Assembly (NCBI GenBank): GCA_016194585.1
Contig: JACQBG010000007.1
Coordinates: 1-56,286 of the forward strand
From: Gemmatimonadota bacterium
GTDB lineage: Bacteria; Gemmatimonadota; Gemmatimonadetes; Gemmatimonadales; Gemmatimonadaceae
Length of the DNA stretch: 56,286 nt
Direction of reading: 5' to 3'
The notes below the pieces were generated by a model. It was given only the letters and a program-made list of their open reading frames with translations, did no database searches and was not told the DNA's origin. The translations under genes and the position numbers were made by a program. This document shows positions 8,302-16,853 of this stretch, piece by piece; positions within the stretch are counted from its first letter, which is position 1; each line of letters begins with the position of its first letter.

Positions 8302-8769
8302 ATGACGACGACCATCGCCGCGGGGCAGACCGCCCCCGACTTCACGCTCGATGCCACCGGTGGCACGCCGGTGTCGCTCTCGGCGTTCCGTGGCAAGCAG
8401 CACGTGCTGCTCGCCTTCTTCCCGCTCGCCTTCACGAGCACCTGCACGGCCGAGCTGTGCGCCTTCACCGACGACTACTCGGCGTTCGCGTCGAAGGACG
8501 TGGCGGTGGTGCCGATCAGCGTGGACGCGGTGCCGAGCCTGAAGGTGTTCAAGGCGCAGCACCAGATGGCCGTCGAACTCGCCAGCGACTTCAAGCGCGA
8601 GGTCGCCCGCGCCTACGGCGTGCTCAACGAGGAGAAGTTCTTCGCCAACCGTGCCTACGTGCTCATCGACAAGCAGGGGGTCGTGCGGTGGAGCCACGTC
8701 GAGGCCGTGAACGGGCAGCGTCGCGAGAACGCCGAGATCCTGGCCGAGATCGCCAAGCTCGGCGCCTGA
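8302..8769 (+). CDS. Thiol peroxidase of the AhpC/TSA family (PrxQ/BCP-like)
   Basis: 155-aa cytosolic peroxiredoxin that reduces H2O2 and organic hydroperoxides. The Trx-fold peroxidatic site is in PLAFTSTCTAELC: Cys48 is peroxidatic and Cys53 is the likely resolving Cys, the C-x4-C arrangement of PrxQ/BCP enzymes. No signal peptide. ATG 8302 gives the standard N-terminus (APDFTL at 11-16). It stands alone, convergent with hsp20. A thioredoxin reductase in this window (46291) could help supply reductant. Confidence 0.87.
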   Translation: MTTTIAAGQTAPDFTLDATGGTPVSLSAFRGKQHVLLAFFPLAFTSTCTAELCAFTDDYSAFASKDVAVVPISVDAVPSLKVFKAQHQMAVELASDFKREVARAYGVLNEEKFFANRAYVLIDKQGVVRWSHVEAVNGQRRENAEILAEIAKLGA

Positions 8770-8785
8770 CGCGGGGGAGGGAACG

Positions 8786-8820
8786 CGATGGGCGGCGCCC
8801 TCACCGGGCGCCGCCCATCG
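8786..8820. terminator. 15-bp perfect hairpin between convergent genes (bidirectional terminator)
   Basis: CGATGGGCGGCGCCC (8786-8800) is perfectly inverted at 8806-8820 with loop TCACC. It lies 16 bases past the peroxiredoxin stop and 13 bases from the hsp20 stop on the other strand. Its symmetry and position suit a shared terminator, although neither side has a clear T tract. Confidence 0.65.
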
Positions 8821-8833
8821 GCTGTTCACCAGT

Positions 8834-9259
8834 TCAGACCGTCTTCACCTCGATCTTGCGGGGCGTCGGCGGCACCTTCTTCGCCACCGTCACGGTGAGC
8901 ACGCCGTTCGCGAAGAGCGCCTCGACCTTCTCCTGATCCACCGTCTCGGGGAGGTGGAAGGCCCGGCGGAACGATCCGTAGCTGCGCTCCACGAGATGGA
9001 AGCGCGTATCGGACGTCTGCTCCTCGGCCGCGCGCTCGCCGGCGATCGTGAGAACGCCGCGATCGGCGGTCACCGAGACGCCCTCAGGGGCGACGCCCGG
9101 CAAGTCGACCCGGAAGGTCATCGCCCGCTCGTCCTCGCGGACGTCGACGGCCGGCGCCCACGCGTCGCCGCGCTCGGGGGTGAAGGGGGCGTCGAAGAGG
9201 CGGGTGAGGTCGCGGCGGAAGCTCACCATCGGGAGCGGAAGCGTGGTGCGGTAGAACAT
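8834..9259 (-). CDS. Small heat-shock protein, Hsp20/alpha-crystallin family
   Basis: 141-aa holdase chaperone. The alpha-crystallin domain spans about residues 35-130, with the conserved MTFRVDLPGV start, the GVLTIAGER strand and the closing FANGVLTVTVAK (A-x-x-x-N-G-V-L signature). The frame also has an ATG at 9265, but AGGAGG lies only 1 base before it and 7 bases before ATG 9259, so 9259 is the better start. The short C-terminal tail has no clear I-x-I motif (it ends PRKIEVKTV, where I-E-V may serve). Confidence 0.92.
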   Translation of the reverse strand: MFYRTTLPLPMVSFRRDLTRLFDAPFTPERGDAWAPAVDVREDERAMTFRVDLPGVAPEGVSVTADRGVLTIAGERAAEEQTSDTRFHLVERSYGSFRRAFHLPETVDQEKVEALFANGVLTVTVAKKVPPTPRKIEVKTV

Positions 9260-9400
9260 GGTCATTCCTCCTGGCTGGATCGAAATGGCGGATGGTTCCT
9301 CGGTTCGTTGGGCCGGGCGCCGGCGGATACCGTCGCCCCTGACGGCGGATCGAGCATCGGTCGTGCCATGCTGGAACGGTCAGTCCGACCGGTTCACCCT

Positions 9401-9435
9401 GTCGGCTCGGCAAACCGTCTGTCATTCAAGCCGAC
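9401..9435 (-). promoter_or_regulatory. Possible heat-shock (sigma32-like) promoter/operator upstream of hsp20
   Basis: On the minus strand CTTGAAT (9430-9424) matches a sigma32 -35 element; the -10 region about 13 bases on is only weakly similar. A 7-bp dyad brackets it, as expected for an operator. The position is about 165 bases upstream of the hsp20 start, so the leader would be long. Confidence 0.25.
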
Positions 9436-9487
9436 CGCCGCGCATCAGCTGGAGCGAACGTGCACTCGACGGCAAAAATCGGTCATC

Positions 9488-9516
9488 TTGTCCGTCCGAC
9501 CGCAGGGGCGTACCTT
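9488..9516 (+). promoter_or_regulatory. sigma70-like promoter for the PAS kinase/regulator operon
   Basis: TTGTCC (9488-9493), a 17-base spacer and TACCTT (9511-9516). Transcription would begin near 9523, almost at the GTG of the leader ORF (9526). No closer match was noticed in the region. Confidence 0.45.
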
Positions 9517-9525
9517 TTCCACGCT

Positions 9526-9585
9526 GTGAGCGATTCCGAGCCCGTCACTGATCCCCTTCGCGAGCATCCGCGAGCGTTGCCTTGA
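9526..9585 (+). CDS. Putative 19-aa leader ORF overlapping the kinase start
   Basis: GTG at 9526 opens a 19-codon frame (MSDSEPVTDPLREHPRALP) ending TGA at 9583-9585, which overlaps the TTG start of the kinase in the arrangement TTGA. The predicted transcription start sits at or just before the GTG, so translation would be leaderless. Translational coupling to the kinase is possible. It could also be chance; no homologue is known to me. Confidence 0.3.
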   Translation: MSDSEPVTDPLREHPRALP

Positions 9586-11150
9586 GTACTCCTGTCGCCT
9601 CCGCTTCCGTGCCGACGCCGGCCGCCGCTCCCGGCGGAGCGTTGCCGACGCTCGCGGACATGATCGCGGAACTCGCGTCGATCCGGCCGCTGGAGGAGAG
9701 CGTGGTGCGTTGCCTCGCGCTCCTCGTCGGTGCGGTCGGCGCGCACGAGGCGTCGATCTGGTTGCACGCGCCCGACGTGCTGGTGCGCGCGTGGGGGGTG
9801 GGGGGGCCGGAGACGAGCGCCGCCGAGGTCGAGCACGCACGCGAACAGCCGGCGGCGGCGCCGATGCTCCGGGCGGTGGACATCGCCGCGGGCGACAGGC
9901 CGGCGGGCGCCCTCGTCGTGCGCCTCACGCGAACGCTCGCGGCCGACGAAGAGCTGGTCGTGCGCGCCCTCGCCAACCTGCTCGCCCCGGAGCTCGCGCA
10001 CGCCGAGAAGAGCCGGCAGCTCGAGGTCGAGGTCGAGGCGCGGACGGCGGAGATCGATCGGGAGCGGCGCTTCACGGAGAAGATCATCGACGCCCTCCCC
10101 GTGGGCCTCTACGTGATCGATCGCGAATATCGCATTCAGGCGTGGAACCGGAAGCGCGAGACGGGCATGCAGGGCGTGAGCCGTGAAGAGGCGATCGGCC
10201 GCACGATCTTCGAGATCTTGCACCGGCAGCCCAGCGAGATGCTGCGGCGCGAGTTCGACGAGGTGTTCACGACCGGGCGCATCCAGGAATACCAGATGGA
10301 ATCGCTCGCCACGGGCGAACTGCGCACGTATCGCATCACCAAGATCCCGATGCGGCTCGGCGATTCCGCGGTGACGCACGTGATCACCACGGGCGAGGAC
10401 GTCACCGACTGGAAGGAGGCGCAGCAGCGGTTCGCGCAGGCGGAGAAGCTCGCCGCGATCGGCCAGCTCGCCGCCGGCGTCATGCACGAGATCAACAACC
10501 CGCTGGCGACGATCGCGGCCTGTGCCGAGAGCCTCGGCTTCAAGCTCGGCGACGCGCGCAAGGCGGGGAGCGTGATCCCGACCGACGCCGACGAGTACCT
10601 GCACATCATCGACAACGAAGTGTCGCGCTGCAAGCAGATCGTCGACGGACTGCTCGACTTCAGCCGGCCCAAGCAGGCGCTCAAGGAACGGGTGGATCTC
10701 AACGAGGTGATCGAGCGCACGCTGCTGCTGCTCAAGCACCACGTGCGGTTCAAGAAGCTCACCGTGAGCACGGAGTTCGACGCGACGCTGGAGCGCATCC
10801 CGCAGGCCAACGCCGAGCAGCTCGTGCAGGTGTTCATGGCGCTGCTGCTGAACGCGATGGACGCGATGGGCGACCGCGGGTCGGTCGTGCTGCGCACGCG
10901 CCGCGGCCGGACCAACGACGAGGGCGCGATCGCCGAGGTGATCGACCAGGGGCACGGCATCGCCCGGTCGGAGCTCTCGAAGATCTTCGAGCCGTTCTAC
11001 ACCACGAAGGCGCCGGGGCGTGGCACGGGGCTCGGGCTGTCGATCTGCTATGGCATCATCCAGGAGCACGGCGGCCGCATCGAGGTCGACAGCGTGCTCG
11101 GCCAGGGGAGCACCTTCCGCCTGATCCTGCCGACGGTCGGGCACCGATGA
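9582..11150 (+). CDS. PAS-domain sensor histidine kinase (NtrB-like)
   Basis: 522-aa soluble kinase without transmembrane helices. Order: GAF-like N-terminal region (about 25-140), a coiled coil (140-165), a PAS domain (about 165-280, core GLYVIDREYRIQAWN), HisKA with the H-box GVMHEINNPL (His302), then HATPase_c with the N-box NAMDAM and G-boxes DQGHGI and GTGLGLSI. The H-box style (HEINNPL) is that of NtrB-type kinases that pair with AAA+ regulators. Start TTG 9582 is inferred from the frame; ATG 9660 is possible. Its stop overlaps the next gene's ATG, so the two form a cognate pair. Confidence 0.88.
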   Translation: MSTPVASASVPTPAAAPGGALPTLADMIAELASIRPLEESVVRCLALLVGAVGAHEASIWLHAPDVLVRAWGVGGPETSAAEVEHAREQPAAAPMLRAVDIAAGDRPAGALVVRLTRTLAADEELVVRALANLLAPELAHAEKSRQLEVEVEARTAEIDRERRFTEKIIDALPVGLYVIDREYRIQAWNRKRETGMQGVSREEAIGRTIFEILHRQPSEMLRREFDEVFTTGRIQEYQMESLATGELRTYRITKIPMRLGDSAVTHVITTGEDVTDWKEAQQRFAQAEKLAAIGQLAAGVMHEINNPLATIAACAESLGFKLGDARKAGSVIPTDADEYLHIIDNEVSRCKQIVDGLLDFSRPKQALKERVDLNEVIERTLLLLKHHVRFKKLTVSTEFDATLERIPQANAEQLVQVFMALLLNAMDAMGDRGSVVLRTRRGRTNDEGAIAEVIDQGHGIARSELSKIFEPFYTTKAPGRGTGLGLSICYGIIQEHGGRIEVDSVLGQGSTFRLILPTVGHR

Positions 11151-12514
11151 ACCGCGAGACGCCGATCAAGGTCCTCATCGCCGAGGACGAGCCGCAGCTC
11201 GGCGACCTGCTGCAGAGCTATCTCGTCGGGCGCGGGCATAAGGTGGCCGTGACGCGCGACGGCCGGGCCGGGCTGCGCGCGCTGCGCTCGCAGCCGTTCG
11301 ACGTGGCCCTGCTCGACATCGTGATGCCCGAGATGGACGGCCTCGAAGTGCTCCGGCAGGTGCGGGACGATCCGTCGCCGCCGGAGTGCATCATCATCAC
11401 GGGGAACGGCACGATCGACACGGCGATCGCGGCGATGCGTCTCGGCGCGTACGACTACGTGTCGAAGCCGTACCGCCTCGCCGAGATCGACGCGCTCGTG
11501 CGGCGCGCCTTCGAGAAGCGGCAGCTGGCGAGCGACAACCGGCGGCTCACGTCGCGGCTCTCGCGCATGGACGGCTCGCGCGAGTTCACGACCGTGTACG
11601 CGCCGATGCAGGCGGTGCTCGCCGCGGCGCGGCGCGCGGCGGTGACGGAGTCGCCGGTGCTGATCGTGGGCGAGGCCGGCACCGGGAAGTCGGCGCTGGC
11701 GCGCTACCTGCACGCGAACTCGCCGCGCACCGACGGCCCGATCGTCGACGCGTCGTGCCCCGGCCTGCCGCCGGGCAAGCCGGACGTCGAGCTGTTCGGC
11801 GCCGAGCGGAGCGACGAAGGCTTCGACGCGCGCCCGTCGTCGGGGCTGTGCGAGCTCGCCGGCGGGGGGACGCTCGTGCTCGACGACGTGGGGCAGCTCG
11901 AGCTCACGGCCCAGCTCCCGCTCGCCGAGGCGCTGCAGCAGCGCGCCTTCCATCGTGTCGGGTCGCGCACGCGCATCGAGCTCGAGGCGCGGGTGCTCGC
12001 GACGACGAGTCTCGACCTGCACGCGGCGGTGCGGGGCGGCGCGTTCCGCGCGGACCTCTTCGCTTTGCTCGGCAACGTGACGCTCACGCTGCCGCCGCTC
12101 CGCGACCGCACGGTCGACATCCCCCTGCTGGCCGCGGGTTTCCTCCGGGAGCTGGGCGGGGTGCGCGGCCCGACGCTCGCCGACGAGGCCGTGGACGCGC
12201 TGCAGCGGTACGCCTGGCCGGGCAATCTGCGCGAGTTGCGCAACGTGCTCGAGCGGGCCGTGCTGCTCGCCGGCGGCGGCATCGTCCACGCGCACGACCT
12301 GCCGTTGCCGGCGGCGACCGGGGCGATCGACCGCGGGGAGGAGGCGCCGCTCTCCCTCGCCGAGGTGGAGCGGCGGCACATCGCCGCGGTGCTGCAGCGC
12401 ACGAACTGGCATCAGGGGCGCTCGGCCCAGCTGCTCGGCATCTCGGTGAAGACGCTCTACCGCAAGATCCGCGAGTACGGGTTCGCCCGCCCGCAGAACC
12501 AGGCGTCCGCATGA
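11147..12514 (+). CDS. NtrC-type response regulator with degenerate sigma54-interaction domain
   Basis: 455-aa receiver-AAA+-FIS protein. The receiver (1-120) has acidic pocket EDE and phospho-acceptor Asp57 (LLDIVMPEMDG). The AAA+ domain has Walker A GEAGTGKS (175-182) and a Walker B-like LVLDDVG, with DD in place of the usual DE. Where sigma54 activators carry GAFTGA after ELFG, this protein reads ELFGAERSDEGF (215 onward), so the loop that contacts sigma54 is absent. The C-terminal FIS helix-turn-helix (about 412-447) is intact. It probably acts as a sigma70-type regulator or repressor. Overlaps both neighbours by ATGA. Confidence 0.87.
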   Translation: MNRETPIKVLIAEDEPQLGDLLQSYLVGRGHKVAVTRDGRAGLRALRSQPFDVALLDIVMPEMDGLEVLRQVRDDPSPPECIIITGNGTIDTAIAAMRLGAYDYVSKPYRLAEIDALVRRAFEKRQLASDNRRLTSRLSRMDGSREFTTVYAPMQAVLAAARRAAVTESPVLIVGEAGTGKSALARYLHANSPRTDGPIVDASCPGLPPGKPDVELFGAERSDEGFDARPSSGLCELAGGGTLVLDDVGQLELTAQLPLAEALQQRAFHRVGSRTRIELEARVLATTSLDLHAAVRGGAFRADLFALLGNVTLTLPPLRDRTVDIPLLAAGFLRELGGVRGPTLADEAVDALQRYAWPGNLRELRNVLERAVLLAGGGIVHAHDLPLPAATGAIDRGEEAPLSLAEVERRHIAAVLQRTNWHQGRSAQLLGISVKTLYRKIREYGFARPQNQASA

Positions 12515-13179
12515 AGGTGCTCGTCATCGAGGACGACCCGACGGTCGGTCAGTTCGTGAAGCGCGGGCTCGAGGAACAGCGGTGGAGCGTGGACCTCGTG
12601 GCCGACGGCGAGGAAGGAGAGCGGCTGGCGCGCAGCCAGCCGTACGACCTCGTCGTGCTCGACATGCGCCTGCCCGGGCGGTCGGGGATCGAGGTGCTGC
12701 GGAACCTGCGCGCCAAGGGGTTCGAGCGGCCCGTGCTCGTGCTGACCGCGCAGGACGCGGTGGACGCGAAGGTCGAGACGCTGCGCGCCGGCGCCGACGA
12801 CTACGTGACGAAGCCGTTCGCGTTCGAGGAGCTGCTCGCCCGGGTGGAGGCGCTGGCGCGCCGGCCGCGCGCGCTCGCGTCGCCGGTGCTCAAGGTCGCC
12901 GACCTCGAGGTGGACCTCGACGCGCGCGAGGTGCGGCGGGGCGGCAAGCCGGTCGAGCTCACGCCGAAGGAGTTCCTCGTGCTCGAGTACCTCGCGCGGC
13001 ACGTCGGGCGGGTGATGAGCCGCACGCTCATCACGGAGTACGCGTGGGGCTACCACTTCGACCCGGGGACCAACATCGTCGACGTGGTGATCAACCACCT
13101 GCGCAAGAAGATCGACGCCGGCCATTCGAAGAAGCTCATCTCGACGGTGCGCGGCGTCGGCTACGTGATCAAGGCGTAG
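12511..13179 (+). CDS. OmpR/PhoB-family response regulator
   Basis: 222-aa two-domain regulator. Receiver: acidic residues ED(D) at 7-9, phospho-acceptor Asp51, switch Thr80 and Lys101 (YVTKPF). A winged-helix DNA-binding domain occupies about 125-222 (ELTPKEFLVLEYL, NIVDVVINHLRKKID, VRGVGYV). ATG overlaps the NtrC-like gene's stop, so four regulatory genes are in one transcription unit. It pairs with the kinase 9 bases downstream. Confidence 0.93.
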   Translation: MKVLVIEDDPTVGQFVKRGLEEQRWSVDLVADGEEGERLARSQPYDLVVLDMRLPGRSGIEVLRNLRAKGFERPVLVLTAQDAVDAKVETLRAGADDYVTKPFAFEELLARVEALARRPRALASPVLKVADLEVDLDAREVRRGGKPVELTPKEFLVLEYLARHVGRVMSRTLITEYAWGYHFDPGTNIVDVVINHLRKKIDAGHSKKLISTVRGVGYVIKA

Positions 13180-13188
13180 GGGGGCGCC

Positions 13189-14619
13189 GTGGCGTCGATC
13201 CGGGCGCGCATCACCCTCTCGTTCGCGCTGGCGCTGACGGTGACGCTCGGCATCGTCACGGCCGCGGTGGTGGCGCAGCGCCGCGCCGTCGCGATCGCCG
13301 ACCTGCGCGAGCGCGGCCGGGTGATCTCGACGATCGCGGCCCGCATGGTCGCCAACTCGTCGACGAGCGACGAGCAGACGTACACCCTCGACTTCACCAC
13401 CATGAAGGGGTTCGGCCCGCGCATGGTGCAGACGCTGGCGGCGCTCCCGGAATACGTCATCGTGCTCGACTCGGGGCGGGTGATGTACCGCTCGCCGTCG
13501 GTGGCCGCGCTGTCGGACTCCGACCAGACGCAGTTGCTGCGGTCGGCGCCGCAGATCACGGAGACGGGGCTCCCGCGCGTGCAGCTCGCGACCGGGGCGG
13601 CGCTCGTCACCGACCTGCGCAACGTCGAGCGGGTGGGGCAGTCGCGCCAGGTCGTCGTCGCGGTGGCGATGGACCCGGTGCAGGTCGCGACGCGCGAGGT
13701 GGTCGAGGCGATGTCGATCACGGGTGGCATCATCCTCCTCTTCTCGATCGTGCTCGCCTGGTGGATCACGGCGCGCATCGAGGAGATCGACCGGATGATC
13801 GACGACGTGTCGGCGATCAGCGACGGGCGATCGCTGCACCGGCGCATCCCGGTGGAGGGAGGGGACGACGAGATCGGGCGCCTCGGCGTCACGCTGAACG
13901 CCATGATCGCGCGGCTCGAGACGTCGTTCGCCGGCCTCCGCCGCTTCACGGCCGACGCCAGCCACGAGCTCAAGACGCCGCTCACCGTGCTGCGCGCCGA
14001 TATCGAGCGCGCGATGACGGCGCCGGCGCGCGGCACCGAGCAGCTCGTCGCGCTCGAGGAGGCGTTGCAGGAGACGGCGCGCATGGCCGACCTCGTCGAG
14101 TCGCTGCTCACGCTCGCCCGCGCCGACGAGGGGCGCTTCGACCTGCATCGCGAGCCCGTCTCCGTCGACGCCCTCGCGCGCGACGTGGCCGAGACGGCGC
14201 ACATCCTCGGCGAGAGCGCCGGGCTCACCGTGTCGGTGACGAGCCTCACGCCGGCGACGGTGATGGGCGACCGGGTCCGCCTGCGGCAGCTGTTCCTGAA
14301 CCTCATCACGAACGCCATCAAGTACACGGCGCGCGGGGGGCGCGTCGACGTCTCGCTCGAGACGCGCGACGGCCACGCCGTCTTCAGCGTGAAGGACACC
14401 GGGATCGGCATCGCCGGCGCCGACCTTCCCTTCATCTTCGACCGGTTCTGGCGCGTCGACCGGGCGCGCTCGCGGTCGGAGCGCGGCGGCGTGGGGTTGG
14501 GCCTCGCGATCAGCCAATGGATCGCGCAGGCCCACGGCGGCTCGATCACCGTGACCTCGCGCATGGGGCGCGGCAGCACGTTCAGCGTGAGCATCCCGCT
14601 GGCCCCCACCGAAGCGTAA
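13189..14619 (+). CDS. Membrane sensor histidine kinase (OmpR-class partner)
   Basis: 476-aa kinase with two transmembrane helices (about 10-30 and 170-195) enclosing a periplasmic sensor domain, then a HAMP segment (about 195-245), HisKA with DASHELKTPLT (His259), and HATPase_c with N-box NLITNAIKYT and G-boxes DTGIGI and GVGLGLAI. GTG 13189 follows GGGGG after a 9-base gap from the regulator. The stimulus is unknown; the periplasmic domain shows no recognisable family. Confidence 0.9.
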   Translation: MASIRARITLSFALALTVTLGIVTAAVVAQRRAVAIADLRERGRVISTIAARMVANSSTSDEQTYTLDFTTMKGFGPRMVQTLAALPEYVIVLDSGRVMYRSPSVAALSDSDQTQLLRSAPQITETGLPRVQLATGAALVTDLRNVERVGQSRQVVVAVAMDPVQVATREVVEAMSITGGIILLFSIVLAWWITARIEEIDRMIDDVSAISDGRSLHRRIPVEGGDDEIGRLGVTLNAMIARLETSFAGLRRFTADASHELKTPLTVLRADIERAMTAPARGTEQLVALEEALQETARMADLVESLLTLARADEGRFDLHREPVSVDALARDVAETAHILGESAGLTVSVTSLTPATVMGDRVRLRQLFLNLITNAIKYTARGGRVDVSLETRDGHAVFSVKDTGIGIAGADLPFIFDRFWRVDRARSRSERGGVGLGLAISQWIAQAHGGSITVTSRMGRGSTFSVSIPLAPTEA

Positions 14620-14762
14620 TCGGCGCGATATCGAATCCTCACCGTCCGGTGGGGGCGCGGCTCATGCGGCGGCGGTATCGTGCAGCAGGACGGAGGGGCG
14701 ATCGCGGCGTGACGCCGGGTCGCGCGACGCCGCGGCGGACCAGACCCAATGCTAACGAGCGG

Positions 14763-14791
14763 TTAAGCAATTCTTAATCTTGGGGTATTAC
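14763..14791 (+). promoter_or_regulatory. Possible sigma70-like promoter for the tonB-exb cluster
   Basis: TTAAGC (14763-14768), 17-base spacer, TATTAC (14786-14791), in an A/T-richer pocket of an otherwise GC-rich 246-base gap. The tonB-like start lies 75 bases further on. The gap holds no gene. Confidence 0.35.
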
Positions 14792-14865
14792 CGGCCCGGT
14801 GTCGCAATTGTAGCTTCACGGCTCGTACGTCAGTACGGATCACACGATCAGCCAGGGGTCTCGAC

Positions 14866-15576
14866 TTGCTCAACAACCTGCTGGAGTCCAAACCGCAGAA
14901 GCAGAAGTCGGTGGGCGGCACGATCGCTTCCGGCATCATGCACGTCATCATCATCGCCGTGGCGGTGCAGGCGACGTTGAATGCGGGCCAGAAGAAGGAA
15001 ACCCGCGAGCAGAAGATCGACTTCGTGCAGGTGAAGAAGGACGAGCCGCCTCCGCCGAAGGACGAGCCGAAGCCGCCGCCGCCGGACGTGACCGCGGCGC
15101 CGCCGCCGCCGAAGGGGTTCCAGGTGCTCACGGCGCCGGTGAACATCCCCGACGTGCTCCCCGAGATCGACCTCTCGAAGAAGCTGACGAACGAGGCCGA
15201 CTTCACGGGCAAGGGCGTCGCCGGCGGACGCGACAAGGGCGTGGTCGGTGGCGTAGCGCCGGTGAACAGCGACCAGCCCCTGTTCGAGTTCCAGGTGGAG
15301 AAGCCGGTGATGCAGGCCCCGGGCTCGGCGCAGCCGCGCTACCCGGACATCCTGAAGTCGGCCGGCGTCGAAGGCGAGGTGCTGGCGCAGTTCGTGGTCG
15401 ACACCACCGGGCGCGCCGAGGTGAACACGTTCAAGGTGCTCAAGACGTCGCATGAGTTGTTCGCGTCGGCCGTGAAGAACGCGCTGCCGAACATGAAGTT
15501 CCTGCCGGCCGAGGTCGGCGGGCGCAAAGTGAAGCAGCTGGTGCAGCAGCCGTTCGTCTTCGCGATCTCGAAGTAA
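14866..15576 (+). CDS. TonB-family energy transducer (first copy)
   Basis: 236-aa TonB-like protein: cytoplasmic N-terminus, one membrane helix (about 21-40), a Pro/Lys-rich spacer (about 57-84), and a C-terminal TonB domain (about 150-236; RYPDILKSAGVEGEVLAQF matches the YP...G.V...F signature). It transmits proton-motive energy from ExbB/ExbD to outer-membrane receptors. Start TTG 14866 is the only start giving the N-terminal anchor. Followed by exbB after 33 bases. The membrane helix is less hydrophobic near its start, with a His inside (IMHVIII). Confidence 0.85.
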   Translation: MLNNLLESKPQKQKSVGGTIASGIMHVIIIAVAVQATLNAGQKKETREQKIDFVQVKKDEPPPPKDEPKPPPPDVTAAPPPPKGFQVLTAPVNIPDVLPEIDLSKKLTNEADFTGKGVAGGRDKGVVGGVAPVNSDQPLFEFQVEKPVMQAPGSAQPRYPDILKSAGVEGEVLAQFVVDTTGRAEVNTFKVLKTSHELFASAVKNALPNMKFLPAEVGGRKVKQLVQQPFVFAISK

Positions 15577-15609
15577 CCTTCCGTCGTCCCAACGTTTTCT
15601 GAGGCGCAA

Positions 15610-16347
15610 ATGAATCTCTCCCTGATCGAGCTCTACAATCAGATGGGCGGCTTCGCCAAGGGCATCGTGTACGTCCTGGCGATCATGTCGATCTACTCGC
15701 TGTCCATCATGATCCAGAAGTGGTGGTATCTGCGCAGCGCGCAGGCGGAGACGCGGAAGTTCGCCCCCGAGTTCTCGCAGTTCCTCGAAGAGGACAACCT
15801 CACCGAGGCGATCAACCTCGCCGTGGGCTACAAGAAGTCGCACGTCGCCCGCGTGCTCGGCAACGCGCTCTCGGAGATCAAGCCGCTGATCCAGGACGGC
15901 TCGGTGACGGTGGCCGACATCAACTCGGCGGAACGGGCGATCGAGCGCGAGATGCTGATGACGATCGTGCTCATCAAGCGCGGCCTCGGCGTGCTCGCCA
16001 CGGTCGGCGCGACGGCGCCGTTCGTCGGCCTCCTCGGCACGACGATGGGCATCGTGAACGCCTTCACGGGCATGGCCGCGGGCGGCGGCGGCGGCATCGC
16101 CTCGATCGCCGGCGGCGTGGCCGAGGCGCTCATCACGACGGCCTTCGGTCTCCTCGTGGCCATCCCGGCGGTGTGGGCGTACAACTACTTCCAGACCAAG
16201 ATCGACAACATCACGGCCGAGATGACGTATTCGTCGAAGGAAATGATCGACTACCTCATCAAGGGCGTCTCCGGCGAGTTCGGCCGCAGCCGCTTCACCC
16301 GCGAGTTCAACACCGCCGCTCAGGCTGCGGGCAAGTCCGCCGTCTGA
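15610..16347 (+). CDS. exbB: MotA/TolQ/ExbB proton channel family protein
   Basis: 245-aa inner-membrane subunit of the TonB energising complex. Three membrane segments are visible (about 15-35, 120-150, 165-195); the signature region TVGATAPFVGLLGTTMGIVNAF around 132-153 is diagnostic, followed by a Gly-rich loop and AEALITTAFGLLVAIPA. Pairs with the two ExbD proteins downstream. ATG 15610 follows GAGG. Confidence 0.92.
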   Translation: MNLSLIELYNQMGGFAKGIVYVLAIMSIYSLSIMIQKWWYLRSAQAETRKFAPEFSQFLEEDNLTEAINLAVGYKKSHVARVLGNALSEIKPLIQDGSVTVADINSAERAIEREMLMTIVLIKRGLGVLATVGATAPFVGLLGTTMGIVNAFTGMAAGGGGGIASIAGGVAEALITTAFGLLVAIPAVWAYNYFQTKIDNITAEMTYSSKEMIDYLIKGVSGEFGRSRFTREFNTAAQAAGKSAV

Positions 16348-16379
16348 GTCCGCGTCTCTAATCTTTCGGAGAATCGCCA

Positions 16380-16853
16380 ATGGCGATGTCGATGGGTGGG
16401 GGCGGGATCAAGGCGGAGCCGAACGTCACGCCGATGATCGACGTGATGCTCGTGCTGCTGATCATCTTCATGATCGTGATCCCGCAGATCAACGCGGGGT
16501 TCTCCGCCGTCCCGCCGCAAGGCCAGAACCTGAAACCGCACCCGGAAGAGGATAACGACCAGATCCTCGGCCTCGATGCGGACGGGCGCTACTACCTGAA
16601 CAAGAAGCCGATCAAGGCCGAGGACGTGGGCGCCGCCGTGAAGGCGATCTACGACGCCCGCACCACGGACAAGATCATGTACGTGAAGGCGCACAAGGAC
16701 CTCAAGTACGACAAGGTCCTCGACGCCCTCGACCTGATCTCCAAGAACGGCGTGCGCGTGACGGGGTTCATCACGGACCAGAAGCCAGGGACCCAGTCCG
16801 TCGTGGCGGGGGATAACCTGTCCGACGTGATGAAGAAGGGAGGAACCCCGTAA
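16380..16853 (+). CDS. exbD: ExbD/TolR biopolymer transport protein (first copy)
   Basis: 157-aa protein: short cytoplasmic N-terminus, single membrane helix (about 20-40) with the essential Asp in NVTPMIDVMLVLLIIF, and a periplasmic C-terminal domain. The Asp sits in the ExbB pore and carries protons. Good Shine-Dalgarno CGGAGA upstream. The stop overlaps the second exbD by one base (TAATG). It has about 15 more C-terminal residues than its paralogue. Confidence 0.92.
   Translation: MAMSMGGGGIKAEPNVTPMIDVMLVLLIIFMIVIPQINAGFSAVPPQGQNLKPHPEEDNDQILGLDADGRYYLNKKPIKAEDVGAAVKAIYDARTTDKIMYVKAHKDLKYDKVLDALDLISKNGVRVTGFITDQKPGTQSVVAGDNLSDVMKKGGTP

Larger units (their letters stand above)
9260..9525. 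other. Non-coding divergent control region between hsp20 and the PAS kinase operon
   Basis: The longest stretch in the window without an established gene (9260-9581, including the putative leader ORF at 9526). It holds upstream sequence for hsp20 on the minus strand and a sigma70-like promoter for the kinase on the plus strand. GTCGGCT (9401-9407) and AGCCGAC (9429-9435) form a 7-bp dyad. No CIRCE-type element or RNA gene was seen. Confidence 0.6.

Noticed and set aside
9483-11144. 553-aa frame on the minus strand opposite the PAS kinase
   Set aside because: No family motifs, Arg/His/Asp-rich composition typical of antisense frames in GC-rich DNA; the plus strand is a clear kinase.
12457-14535. 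692-aa minus-strand frame opposite the OmpR/HK pair
   Set aside because: Antisense shadow; recognisable receiver, winged-helix and kinase domains are on the plus strand.
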